Source: Cellulomonas composti
GTDB taxonomy: Bacteria > Actinomycetota > Actinomycetes > Actinomycetales > Cellulomonadaceae
Assembly: GCF_007990245.1 (NCBI RefSeq)
Contig: NZ_BJWG01000015.1
Location: forward strand, 32,380-96,379
Direction of reading: 5' to 3'
Length of the DNA: 64,000 bases
Position numbers and translations under genes: made by a program. Shown in pieces: positions 28,939 to 37,131 of the stretch. Below the pieces are notes generated by a model. The model was not told the DNA's origin. It did not search any database and saw nothing but the letters and a program-made list of their open reading frames with translations. Numbering within the stretch: the first letter of the stretch is position 1; each line of letters opens with the position of its first letter.

Positions 28939-30521
28939 GAGGGCACCTCCGTCCCGGTCGGCGCGTCCAGCGACGTCTGCTGCTGCTGCATCGCGTGCAC
29001 CCGCAGGTCCTGCGGGTTGGCCTCGATCGGCACCGCGTTGTCGACCGGCACGGGCTGCGCGAGCGAGGGGGCGCTCGCGCGGCGCGGCGGCCTGCCGCCC
29101 AGCACCCACGTGTCCTTGGACCCGCCGCCCTGCGACGAGTTCACGACGAGGCGGCCCTCGGGGAGCGCGACGCGCGTCAGGCCGCCCGGCAGCACCCAGA
29201 TGTCGTTGCCGTCGTTCACCGCGAACGGCCGCAGGTCCGTGTGCCGCGGCCGCAGGCCGTCCTCGACGAGCGTCGGCACCGTCGAGAGCTGCACGACGGG
29301 TTGCGCGATCCAACCGCGCGGGTCGGCGCGCAGTCGCGCCCGCAGCTCGGCGAGCTCCGCCGTCGACGCCGCGGGCCCGACGACCAGGCCCTTGCCGCCC
29401 GAGCCGTCGACGGGCTTGACCACGAGCTCGTCGAGGCGGTCGAGGACCTCCTCGAGCGCGCCGGGCTCCTCGAGGCGCCAGGTGTCGACGTTCGACAGGA
29501 TCGGCTCCTCGCTCAGGTAGTAGCGGATGAGGTCGGGCACGTAGGTGTAGACGAGCTTGTCGTCGGCGACGCCGTTGCCCACCGCGTTCGCGATGGTCAC
29601 CGTGCCGTTGCGCGCGCACGTGATCAGGCCGGGGCTGCCGAGCAGCGAGTCGGACCGGAAGGTGACCGGGTCGAGGAACTCGTCGTCGACGCGGCGGTAG
29701 ATCACGTCGACCCGCCGGCGGCCCTGCGTCGTGCGCATCCAGACGCGGCCGCCCGCACAGAACAGGTCGCGGCCCTCGACCAGCTCGACGCCCATCGTGC
29801 GCGCGAGCAGCGAGTGCTCGTAGTAGGCGGAGTTGTAGACGCCGGGCGTCAGCACGACGACCGTCGGGTCGTCGACCCCGGACGGCGCGGCCGCCGTGAG
29901 CGCGGCGAGCAGCCGGCGCGGGTAGTCCGCGACCGGGCGGATCCGCAGCGCCGCGAACAGCTCCGGGAAGGACTGAGCCATCGCGCGGCGGTTGGACAGC
30001 ACGTAGCTGACGCCGCTCGGGACGCGCACGTTGTCCTCGAGCACGCGCCACCCGCCGAGCGAGTCCCGCACGAGGTCGATGCCCGAGACGTGCACGCGCA
30101 CGCCGTTGGGCGGCTGGATCCCGCGCACCGCGCGGTGGAAGTGGGTCGAGGACACGATGACCGAGCGCGGCAGCACCCCGTCGGCGATGGCCCGCTGCGC
30201 GCCGTACACGTCGTCGAGGAAGGCCTCGAGCGCCCGCACACGCTGCGCGACGCCGGGGGCCACGTGCTCCCACTCGTCGCCCGCCAGCACGCGGGGCACG
30301 ACGTCGAGCGGGAACGGCCGCTCCTCGCCCGCGAAGTCGAACGTGATGCCCTGCGCCAGGTAGGAGCGCGCCAGCGCGTCGGCCCGGCCCCGCAGCTCGC
30401 CCGCCGAGAGCTGCGCCAGCGCGGCATGCACGCGACGGTAGGCCGAACGCGGACCCGTCTCCGGGTCGATCATCTCGTCCCAGGCCGTCCCCGCCGGGTA
30501 GTCGTCGAAGAGGTCCGCCAT
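28932..30521 (-). CDS. Circularly permuted ATP-grasp protein
   Basis: This 529-aa protein is a CP_ATP-grasp (DUF404/DUF407) member, predicted to form amide or peptide bonds using ATP. Diagnostic segments are GVRVHVSGIDLVRD, VLEDNVRVPSGVSYV, a TPGVYNSAYYEH loop, ANAVGNGVADDKLVYTYVPDL, and the nucleotide-binding VVKPVDGSGGKGLV. The substrate is unknown. It starts the operon. The C-terminal about 50 residues (after WVLGG) are Ala/Pro/Gln-rich and look disordered. Confidence 0.93.
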   Translation of the reverse strand: MADLFDDYPAGTAWDEMIDPETGPRSAYRRVHAALAQLSAGELRGRADALARSYLAQGITFDFAGEERPFPLDVVPRVLAGDEWEHVAPGVAQRVRALEAFLDDVYGAQRAIADGVLPRSVIVSSTHFHRAVRGIQPPNGVRVHVSGIDLVRDSLGGWRVLEDNVRVPSGVSYVLSNRRAMAQSFPELFAALRIRPVADYPRRLLAALTAAAPSGVDDPTVVVLTPGVYNSAYYEHSLLARTMGVELVEGRDLFCAGGRVWMRTTQGRRRVDVIYRRVDDEFLDPVTFRSDSLLGSPGLITCARNGTVTIANAVGNGVADDKLVYTYVPDLIRYYLSEEPILSNVDTWRLEEPGALEEVLDRLDELVVKPVDGSGGKGLVVGPAASTAELAELRARLRADPRGWIAQPVVQLSTVPTLVEDGLRPRHTDLRPFAVNDGNDIWVLPGGLTRVALPEGRLVVNSSQGGGSKDTWVLGGRPPRRASAPSLAQPVPVDNAVPIEANPQDLRVHAMQQQQTSLDAPTGTEVPSC

Positions 30522-30602
30522 GAGCCGAACCTAGTGCCGCCATGTCAACAGCGCGTTACGGCAAGCCGCACCGCGATCGCGCCCCCACCACACTCCCCGA
30601 CG

Positions 30603-30650
30603 AGGGCGCCGACGAGGGCGCCGGCCCGACCCGCCCCGACGAAGGCGCCA
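30603..30650. repeat. Short 12-bp tandem repeat, GACGAGGGCGCC-like
   Basis: Two adjacent perfect GACGAGGGCGCC units are followed after a short gap by GACGAAGGCGCC. They lie upstream of the preferred start of the PemK-like gene, in a frame that would encode DEGA repeats if a start at 30542 were used. Confidence 0.6.
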
Positions 30651-30685
30651 GCACTCGGCGGGTGGGTGACGGTAGGTTCCCGGGC

Positions 30686-31261
30686 GTGAGCGCATCGTCG
30701 TCCTGGTCCCATCTCCTGCGTCGCGCCGCCGATGCCGTCACACGTGCGCTCGCGCCGAAGCGCCGCCACGCCGCGACCCGGTCGGGCGGGGCCGTGCGGC
30801 ACGCGGGTGCGGGGGTCCCGGCGCCCGCGCGCCACGTCGCGTACCCGGACCACAGCGGAGCGCTGCTCGCCTCGTACAGCCCGGACCTGGACGCCGCGGC
30901 CGACCCGGGCGAGATCGTCTGGACCTGGGTGCCGTTCGAGGAGGACCCCGCACGAGGAAAGGACCGTCCCGTGCTGGTCGTCGCCTGGGACGACTTCGAC
31001 GGCGAGGACGTGGTACTCGCTCTGATGCTCACGAGCAAGGACCACAGCCGCAACGCCGAGCGTGAGGCCCGCCACGGCCGCGTGTGGATGGACATCGGCG
31101 CCGGCCCGTGGGACTCGAAGCGCCGCGACTCCGAGGTGCGTCTCGACCGCGTGCTGCAGCTCGCGCCGGACGCGATCCGGCGCGAGGGGGCCGTCGTCGA
31201 CCGGGCGCTGTTCGACCAGGTCGTCGAGCGGCTGGTCGAGCTGCACGGCCGCGCGACCTGA
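30686..31261 (+). CDS. PemK/MazF-like protein
   Basis: This 191-aa protein has a basic, low-complexity N-terminus (1-55). A beta-barrel domain follows that resembles PemK/MazF toxins: GEIVWTWVPFEEDPARGKDRPVLV (key GKDRPVLV pattern), VLALMLTSKDH and SEVRLDRVLQLAPDAIRREGAVVD. MazF toxins cut mRNA; this longer single-gene version may not. No antitoxin gene adjoins it. Start uncertain: GTG at 30686 or ATG at 30542, the latter adding a repeat-rich stretch. It is divergent from the ATP-grasp operon. Confidence 0.7.
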   Translation: MSASSSWSHLLRRAADAVTRALAPKRRHAATRSGGAVRHAGAGVPAPARHVAYPDHSGALLASYSPDLDAAADPGEIVWTWVPFEEDPARGKDRPVLVVAWDDFDGEDVVLALMLTSKDHSRNAEREARHGRVWMDIGAGPWDSKRRDSEVRLDRVLQLAPDAIRREGAVVDRALFDQVVERLVELHGRAT

Positions 31262-31293
31262 CCCGTCCAGGAGCCACCGGCAGCCATCCGGCG

Positions 31294-31337
31294 GCCATCG
31301 ACCAGCCACCGACCAGCCATCGACCAGCCATCGACCA
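31294..31337. repeat. Four 11-bp tandem repeats
   Basis: The unit GCCATCGACCA is repeated four times without spacers (second copy GCCACCGACCA), 32 bp after the PemK-like gene's stop and just before the predicted rpsT promoter. Confidence 0.9.
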
Positions 31338-31343
31338 GCAGGG

Positions 31344-31373
31344 TTGGGGCTGGCGCCCGTCGTCGGGTAACAT
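31344..31373 (+). promoter_or_regulatory. Candidate rpsT promoter
   Basis: TTGGGG (31344-31349) and TAACAT (31368-31373) are separated by 18 bp, which resembles a housekeeping sigma promoter. It would leave a leader of about 130 nt before the rpsT GTG at 31514. Confidence 0.45.
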
Positions 31374-31513
31374 GGTCGACCGCGTGTCCGCCCAGGTCGG
31401 CGGGCACTCGCCCAGCTCCTCCCCGCGGGTGTCCCCACGCCCCAGTCCCGGAGCTGCGCGCGCCCTCTACGACCTGTCAGATCGCTTCGGCGAACACACA
31501 AGAGAGTCCACCA

Positions 31514-31774
31514 GTGGCGAACATCAAGTCCCAGATCAAGCGCATCAAGACCAACGAGAAGGCGCGCCTGCGCAACAAGTCGGTCAAGTCGGAGCTGAAG
31601 ACGCACGTGCGTCGCGTCCGCGAGGCCGTCGCCGGCGGCGACAAGGAGGCCGCGCAGACCGCGCTGCGTACCGCGTCGAAGAAGCTGGACAAGGCCGTCT
31701 CCAAGGGCGTCATCCACGCCAACCAGGCCGCGAACAAGAAGTCGGCGCTCTCGAAGTCCGTCAACGCGCTCTGA
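31514..31774 (+). CDS. rpsT: 30S ribosomal protein S20
   Basis: This 86-aa, Lys/Arg-rich helical protein binds 16S rRNA early in 30S assembly. The N-terminus [20 protein letters not shown] and the C-terminal [15 protein letters not shown] are typical. The GTG start follows AAGAGAG. A long 140-nt leader is possible if the promoter at 31344 is right; S20 is often autoregulated in other bacteria. A strong terminator hairpin follows. Confidence 0.97.
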   Translation: MANIKSQIKRIKTNEKARLRNKSVKSELKTHVRRVREAVAGGDKEAAQTALRTASKKLDKAVSKGVIHANQAANKKSALSKSVNAL

Positions 31775-31808
31775 TCTCCGGTGTCGGCCCAGCCGACCCT
31801 TGCACCAC

Positions 31809-31841
31809 CGAAGGCGCTGCCCGTACCGGGCGGCGCCTTCG
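31809..31841 (+). terminator. Intrinsic terminator of rpsT
   Basis: A 15-bp stem (31809-31823 with 31827-31841; one T-G wobble) has a 3-nt TAC loop and is followed by TCGTT. It lies 34 bp after the rpsT stop. Confidence 0.8.
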
Positions 31842-32037
31842 TCGTTCCCGGTGCACGCCGCCACGCCGTTCGCGCACGGTCCGACGTGGACACCCGTCCA
31901 CGTCCGTGCGCGGTCCCAGGGTGTCGAGAGACCGCTCTCCCCGCTCGCGCAGACTTCACCCGCTCTTGACCACGCCACGGCCGAAACCACCCTCGGTATC
32001 GACTGGCAGGCCCAGCATGGTGTGGTGTCATAGGAGC

Positions 32038-32763
32038 ATGACGCCCGACGACGACGTGAGGCTGTCGCTCCTTGCTGCGGCGGTCGACGACGCGATCCCG
32101 GGTTCGCTCCGCGAGGAATGGGCGGAGCACCTGGCGGCGTCGCCCGTGCTCGTCGGACGTCAGGGCATCTTCAGCGCGGCCGGTCACGTCGTCGCCTACG
32201 AGTTCTCCTACCGGGCGCCGGGCGCCGAGCGCCTGTCGTCGACCGGCTGGAGCGATCACCAGCACGAGCGGGCCACCTCGCACGTGCTCTCCGCGACCTT
32301 CGGGCGCACCGAGCTCGAGCAGGCCGCGAACGGCCGGCTGCTGTTCGTCCGGTGCACGCGCGCCCACCTCACCGGTGAGCTGTCGATCCCCTCTCGTCCC
32401 GACCGGCTCGTCATCGAGGTGCCGGACTCGGTGACCATCGACTCCGCCGCGCTCGCGGGCGTGCGTCGGCTGCGGGCGGACGGTTTCCGCATCGCACTGC
32501 CTGCCTTCGTCAGCAGCCCCGGCCAGCGCCGCATGCTGCCGCATGCCGACTACGTGAAGATCGACGTCCGTGACCTCGACGTCGAGGGCCATCCCGTCGT
32601 CGCCCTTGCCCGCTCGTACGGTGCGACGCTCGTCGCCGAGTACGTCGAGGCGATCGACACCATGCTGCACGCGCGCGAGCTCGGCTTCACGCTCTTCCAG
32701 GGCAACCTGCTCGAGCGGGCCGGTGTCGTCGACCGCGCGCAGGCCCGGCCCGTCCAGCACTGA
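32038..32763 (+). CDS. Degenerate EAL-like domain protein
   Basis: This 241-aa protein has the outline of an EAL (c-di-GMP phosphodiesterase) barrel: VGRQGIFSAAGHVVAYEFSYR (EAL Glu kept as Glu55), VIEVPDS, ADYVKIDV, LVAEYVE and FQGN. The DD pair is replaced (IALPAF instead of IDDF) and the conserved Asn is replaced (LFVRCTRA), so catalysis is unlikely. It could bind a nucleotide or act as a scaffold. ATG at 32038 follows AGGAG at very short spacing. A paralogue follows 67 bp downstream. Confidence 0.75.
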   Translation: MTPDDDVRLSLLAAAVDDAIPGSLREEWAEHLAASPVLVGRQGIFSAAGHVVAYEFSYRAPGAERLSSTGWSDHQHERATSHVLSATFGRTELEQAANGRLLFVRCTRAHLTGELSIPSRPDRLVIEVPDSVTIDSAALAGVRRLRADGFRIALPAFVSSPGQRRMLPHADYVKIDVRDLDVEGHPVVALARSYGATLVAEYVEAIDTMLHARELGFTLFQGNLLERAGVVDRAQARPVQH

Positions 32764-32830
32764 GGGACGCCGCGCGCGATCTCGTCGCGAAACCGCGTCA
32801 TGGACAGCCCGCGACGCCCTCTCATCCGGC

Positions 32831-33454
32831 GTGACCGCTCACGCGTCGCCCTCGCACAGGCTCCCGGCACTGCCGCCGGTCGCCCGCCAGCCGATCTGGC
32901 ACGTCGACGGTGCGCTGCACGGGTACGAGTACCTCTACCGCAACCACGCGGGGACGCCCGCGGGCGTGGACCTGTGGGCCGAGCCGTGTCAGGAGCAGGC
33001 CACCGCATCGGTGCTGTCCGTGCTCGAGACGCTCGCACCCCGCCACACGGCGGGCCGCTCGTTCGTCAACATCACGCGTGCGTTCCTGGTGGAACGACGC
33101 GCGTTCCCGCGGCCGCACGCACGTCTCGTGCTCGAGGTGCTCGAGCACGTACCGGCCGACGCCGAGGTGCTCGCGGGCCTGCGCCGGCTGCGCGCGCTCG
33201 GTCACCGGATCGCGATCGACGACTTCACGGCGAGCGCCGACCAGGTCGCGATGCTGCCCTACGCGGACTACGTCAAGATCGACTGTCGCGACCTCGTGCA
33301 GCACGGCACCGCGTTGATCGAGATCGCCCGCCGCGACGGTGCGCGTCTCGTCGCCGAGCGGGTGAGCGATCGCGCGCTCGTCGAGCGCTGCAAGCGCTGG
33401 GGTTTCGACCTCCTCCAGGGCGACGTCCTGGGCCCCGCCGTCGTGGTCGTCTGA
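32831..33454 (+). CDS. EAL-like domain protein, catalytic residues largely kept
   Basis: This 207-aa minimal EAL-like barrel retains most key positions: ARQPIWHVDGALHGYEYLYR (Glu33), SFVNITRAF (Asn), LEVLEH (Glu), IDDFTASADQ (Asp-Asp), YVKIDCRDL (Lys), LVAERV (Glu) and LLQGD (Gln). It is shorter than a typical 240-aa EAL domain and has no GGDEF, PAS or HDOD partner. Its c-di-GMP activity is possible but unproven. The GTG start lacks a clear ribosome binding site. It is a paralogue of the gene before it. Confidence 0.75.
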   Translation: MTAHASPSHRLPALPPVARQPIWHVDGALHGYEYLYRNHAGTPAGVDLWAEPCQEQATASVLSVLETLAPRHTAGRSFVNITRAFLVERRAFPRPHARLVLEVLEHVPADAEVLAGLRRLRALGHRIAIDDFTASADQVAMLPYADYVKIDCRDLVQHGTALIEIARRDGARLVAERVSDRALVERCKRWGFDLLQGDVLGPAVVVV

Positions 33455-33479
33455 ACCCCGTCCACCGGCCCTCGAACGA

Positions 33480-34502
33480 TCAGCCGGAGGCGGCCGCCGC
33501 GACGCGCAGGACCGCTCGTTCGACCGCGAACCGGGGGTCGCGACCCTCGCCCTTGACCTCCGCATCCGCCTGGGCGACCGCGCCGATGGCCTCGGCCAGG
33601 GCCTCCGGGGTCCACCTGCGCAGCTCACGCAGCGCGCGGTCGACCTGCCACGGCGCCAGCGACAGCTCGCGCAACGCGCCCTGGCCCTTGCTGCGCACCG
33701 CGCCGACCTTGGCGAGCGTGCGCAGCTTGACCGCGAGCGCGGCGACCACGGGTACGGGGTCCAGGCCCGTGGCGTAGGCGTGCCGGAGCAGCGCCACGGC
33801 CTGCCCGGCGTCCCCGGCGACCGCCGCGTCGGCCACCCGGAACCCGGTCGCCTCGATCCGCCCGCCGTAGTAGCGCTCGACGACGTCCGCCGCGATCAGC
33901 CCGGTCGTGTCGGCCACCAGCTGGCTGCACGCCGACGCGAGCTCGCGCAGGTCCGACCCGACCGCGTCGACCAGGGCCCGTACGGCCGCCGCGTCGGCGC
34001 GCCTGCCCGCTCGGCGCAGCTCGGCCGTCACGAACGCCGTCTTGTCGCCGTCGGACGTGATCGCGTCGCACGCGACCTCGGGGACCTTGGCGGCCCGCAG
34101 CGCGTCGAGCAGCTTCTTGCCACGCTGGCCGCCGCCGTGCCGCAGCACGAGCACGACGCCGGCGGCGGGCGTGCCCAGGTACGCCAGTGCGTCCGCGAAC
34201 ACCTCGTCGGCGCCCTGCTCCAGGCCTTCGACGACGACGACCTTGTCCTCCGCGAACAGCGACGGGCTCGTGACGACCCCGAGCACGCCCGCGGTGTACT
34301 GGGCCGCGTCGAGCCGGGTGACCTCGACCTGTGCGTCCTGCTCGCGCGCGAGCGCGACGATCTGGTCGGTCGCACGGTCGGCCAGCAGACCCTCCGAACC
34401 GCGGACCAGCACGATCGGGGCCAGCGGCGCCTCCTCCCAGCTCAGGCCGGGGACGGCCGGGGCGCGACCGGAGCGCGACGACGAACGGGGTGGGGGCGGC
34501 AC
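33480..34502 (-). CDS. holA: DNA polymerase III subunit delta
   Basis: This 340-aa clamp-loader subunit opens the beta clamp. The N-terminal part has APIVLVRGSEGLLADRA, then VTSPSLFAEDKVVVVEG. The C-terminal helical collar includes GRIEATGFRVADAAVAGDAGQAVALL. The GTG at 34502 follows GGGCGG; longer frames upstream belong to the comEC antisense strand. It comes 35 bp after comEC, the usual actinobacterial comEA-comEC-holA order. Confidence 0.93.
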   Translation of the reverse strand: MPPPPRSSSRSGRAPAVPGLSWEEAPLAPIVLVRGSEGLLADRATDQIVALAREQDAQVEVTRLDAAQYTAGVLGVVTSPSLFAEDKVVVVEGLEQGADEVFADALAYLGTPAAGVVLVLRHGGGQRGKKLLDALRAAKVPEVACDAITSDGDKTAFVTAELRRAGRRADAAAVRALVDAVGSDLRELASACSQLVADTTGLIAADVVERYYGGRIEATGFRVADAAVAGDAGQAVALLRHAYATGLDPVPVVAALAVKLRTLAKVGAVRSKGQGALRELSLAPWQVDRALRELRRWTPEALAEAIGAVAQADAEVKGEGRDPRFAVERAVLRVAAAASG

Positions 34503-34537
34503 CCGCCCAGCGTGCCAGACACCACCGACGTCCGGGT

Positions 34538-36085
34538 TCACGGCGGGTCCCGCGACGCCCGCCGCGCCAGCAGCACCCGCGCCGTGGCGCCGCTCGCGAC
34601 GACCAGCAGGACGACCCCGAGCGGTCCGGGCAGCCACTCGAGCCGGGCCGCCGGAGCGGACGCGGTCACCCGAGCGACCGCCGCGATCCACCAGCACGCG
34701 GCGCCCGCGGCCGCGGCCGGCACCGCCGCGGCGGCCGGCCACCAGGGCGCCAGCAGCGCCGCGACCAGGCCGAGCACGGTCGCGGGCGCGACCGCGGGTC
34801 CCGCGAGCAGGTTCGCCGGCACCGACCAGGGGCTCACGGCCGGCGCGGCGAGCAGGACCAGCGGACCGCACACGAGCTGCGCTGCGACCGGTGCCGCGAG
34901 CGCCGCCGCTCCGGCGTGCCCCAGCCGCCCCGACCAGCGCGCCGCGAGCGGCCCGCCGAGCAGCACGAGCGCGGCCGTCGCCGCGACCGACAGCGCGAAC
35001 CCGAGTTCGCCCGCGAGCCACGGGTCGACCACGAGCAGCACCACCACCGCGGTGCCGAGCGCCGCCACCGCGCGCGCCCGCCGCCCGACGAGCATCCCGA
35101 GCACGGCCACGGCACCCATCGCGGCCGCACGCACGACGCTCGGCACCGGGTGCACGACGACCACGAGCGCCGCGCACGCGAGGACCGTGACACCGACGCG
35201 CAACCGCGTCCCGGCCCCGAGCGCGGCCGTGGCGGCGAGCACGAGCGCACCGACGAGCGCGAAGTGCGCACCCGAGACCGCCACGAGGTGCGTCAGACCG
35301 GCCGTCCGCATCGCGTCCGACAGGTCCGGCTGCACCGCGGACGTGTCCCCGACCGCGACCGCCGGCAGCAGCGCGCCCGCATCGCCCGGGAGGCGTGCCG
35401 CGACGACGGCGAGCGCGGTGCGCAGCCGCGTCGCCGCCGCGCGCCACGACGGCGGCGACCCGATCGCCTCGGGTGCGGCGTCCCCGAGCAGGAGGGCCGT
35501 GGCGCGCTCACCGGGGGCCGTCGGCCGCAGCGCTCCCGAGAGACGCACGCGCGCGCCGTCCACCGGTCGCGCGCCCTCGTCCGGCGTGAGCACGACGATC
35601 GGTCCACGCACCCCGTGGCGCACACCGTTCGCCACGGCCGTGCGCGCCTCGAGCTGCCATCGCAGCCGCGGTGCGGCACCCGGCCAGGCGGGCGGCAGCT
35701 CGGCCACATCCCCGGAGACGACCCCCTCGACGACCACGTGCGCCCCCTGAGCGGCGAGCGCGCGCAACGGTCCGCGCTCGGCCACGTGCGCGGATCCGGC
35801 GAGCAGCACCGCCGCGGCCCCCGCCAGCACGAGCGCGCAGGTCGCGACGCGGACCGGTCGGCCGTCCCGGTCGGCCCGGATCGCGACGACGAGGCAGACG
35901 ACCGCGAGCACCGCGAGCCCGGTGCCGGCGACCGCGCCGGTCACCGCGGGCGCTCGTACCGCTGCGAGCGCGCCGAGCCACGCCGCCGCGGCGACCGGCA
36001 CGAGACGCACGTCGACGGTGCGCGGCGGGTCGACGGTGCGCGGCCGGTCGACGGTGCGCGACGGGTCGACGCCCCGGGCGGTCAT
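34538..36085 (-). CDS. comEC: ComEC/Rec2 family competence channel protein, lacking the C-terminal metallo-hydrolase domain
   Basis: This 515-aa polytopic membrane protein matches the DNA-uptake channel. A soluble DUF4131-type region (about 110-210) is followed by the competence core with GDTSAVQPDLSDAMRTAGLTHLVAVSGAHFAL, where the GLTHLVAVSG motif is diagnostic, and eight or more TM helices. It ends after the last helix, about 250 residues short of full ComEC, and lacks the C-terminal metallo-beta-lactamase domain. The N-terminus has RTVD repeats from an 18-bp DNA repeat. It overlaps comEA by ATGA. Confidence 0.92.
   Translation of the reverse strand: MTARGVDPSRTVDRPRTVDPPRTVDVRLVPVAAAAWLGALAAVRAPAVTGAVAGTGLAVLAVVCLVVAIRADRDGRPVRVATCALVLAGAAAVLLAGSAHVAERGPLRALAAQGAHVVVEGVVSGDVAELPPAWPGAAPRLRWQLEARTAVANGVRHGVRGPIVVLTPDEGARPVDGARVRLSGALRPTAPGERATALLLGDAAPEAIGSPPSWRAAATRLRTALAVVAARLPGDAGALLPAVAVGDTSAVQPDLSDAMRTAGLTHLVAVSGAHFALVGALVLAATAALGAGTRLRVGVTVLACAALVVVVHPVPSVVRAAAMGAVAVLGMLVGRRARAVAALGTAVVVLLVVDPWLAGELGFALSVAATAALVLLGGPLAARWSGRLGHAGAAALAAPVAAQLVCGPLVLLAAPAVSPWSVPANLLAGPAVAPATVLGLVAALLAPWWPAAAAVPAAAAGAACWWIAAVARVTASAPAARLEWLPGPLGVVLLVVASGATARVLLARRASRDPP
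36011..36073. repeat. 18-bp in-frame tandem repeat, 3.5 copies, in comEC
   Basis: Units GTCGACGGTGCGCGGCGG, GTCGACGGTGCGCGGCCG and GTCGACGGTGCGCGACGG are consecutive, followed by a half unit. The unit is six codons long and encodes (R/P)RTVD(R/P)-type repeats at the ComEC N-terminus. Confidence 0.9.
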
Positions 36086-37005
36086 ACCCGCACCAGGTCG
36101 CGCAGCTCCTCGAGCAGCGTCGGTCCGATGCCCGGGACGTCCTCCAGGTCGTCGACCGTGCCGAACGGGTGCTCGGCGCGGTACTCGACGATCCGTGCGG
36201 CGAGCACCGGGCCGATCCCGGGCAGCGCGTCGAGCGCCGCGGCGTCCGCCGTGTTGAGGTCGACGACCGCGGGTGCGTCCGGTGCCGCGCCGTCCGGCAC
36301 GGTCGCCGCCGACGCGGGCTGTTCGCCCGGCCGCAGCACCACCACCTGCTCACCGTCGACGAGCGGGCGCGCGAGGTTGAGCCGGGGCAGGTCCGCCTCG
36401 GGCAGCGCGCCGCCCGCCGCCGCGAGCGCGTCGACCACGCGCGCTCCCGCGGGCAGCCGCACGACACCGGGGTGCGTGACGGCACCGACGACGTCGACGA
36501 CGAGCTCGCCCACAACCGTGGCGTCGGGATCCGCCTCGACCTGGGCCGGCGCCGAGGTCGTGGGCGCCGGCACCGGCAGCACGACGGGAGCGCCGGGCCG
36601 GCCGGCCGCGACCCGCAGCGCGACACCGCCCGCGACGAGAGCGAGCGCGACGACCGCGACGACCGCGGTGCGCACGTCGAGAGCCCAGCGGTAGCGCCGA
36701 CGACGCGGTTCGGGACCCGGCAGCTCGCCGTACGCGGTGGCGTACCGCCGGGCGGCGTCCTCGAGGGCGCCCGACGTGCGCGGGGCCAGCGCGTGCGGGG
36801 CCGGCGCGTGGGGCATCGGCTCGGGCACCGTCGGCGCGGCCGACGCCGCGGCCGATGGCGGCGAGGCCGGCGGGGCGAGCGGCGGTGCGAGCGGTGGCGC
36901 GAGCGGTGGTGCGGCGGCCGGAGAGATGAGCCCGGCGAGGCGCTCGTGCATCCCGTCCGCCCGCCGGGGCGGGGTGTGCCGCGGCGGCGGGTGGTCCGAG
37001 GTCAC
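36082..37005 (-). CDS. comEA: ComEA-type DNA-binding protein with SLBB and helix-hairpin-helix domains
   Basis: This 307-aa membrane-anchored DNA receptor of competence has an Ala/Pro-rich cytoplasmic N-terminus (about 1-105), including three PPLA repeats and a Pro/His stretch. One TM helix follows (about 112-132), then an SLBB domain (VVDVVGAVTHPGVVRLPAGARV) and a C-terminal double helix-hairpin-helix (VVDLNTADAAALDALPGIGPVLAARIVEYR, then GTVDDLEDVPGIG). GTG start. The next gene upstream, degV, ends 126 bp away across a repeat region. Confidence 0.93.
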   Translation of the reverse strand: MTSDHPPPRHTPPRRADGMHERLAGLISPAAAPPLAPPLAPPLAPPASPPSAAASAAPTVPEPMPHAPAPHALAPRTSGALEDAARRYATAYGELPGPEPRRRRYRWALDVRTAVVAVVALALVAGGVALRVAAGRPGAPVVLPVPAPTTSAPAQVEADPDATVVGELVVDVVGAVTHPGVVRLPAGARVVDALAAAGGALPEADLPRLNLARPLVDGEQVVVLRPGEQPASAATVPDGAAPDAPAVVDLNTADAAALDALPGIGPVLAARIVEYRAEHPFGTVDDLEDVPGIGPTLLEELRDLVRV

Positions 37006-37087
37006 TGCTCGACGCTAGGCACCGCCGCTGCCACTGCGAGGTCCCGCGCGGACGTCGGTGGACGCGCGACGCACCACTCGGGGCTGG

Positions 37088-37127
37088 GGTCGGGTGGCGC
37101 TGGTCGGGTGGCGCTGGTCGGGTGGCG
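37088..37127. repeat. 14-bp tandem repeat, 2.9 copies
   Basis: The unit GGTCGGGTGGCGCT is repeated twice perfectly, plus 12 bases, in the gap between the degV stop and the comEA start. Confidence 0.85.
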
Positions 37128-37131
37128 AGAC

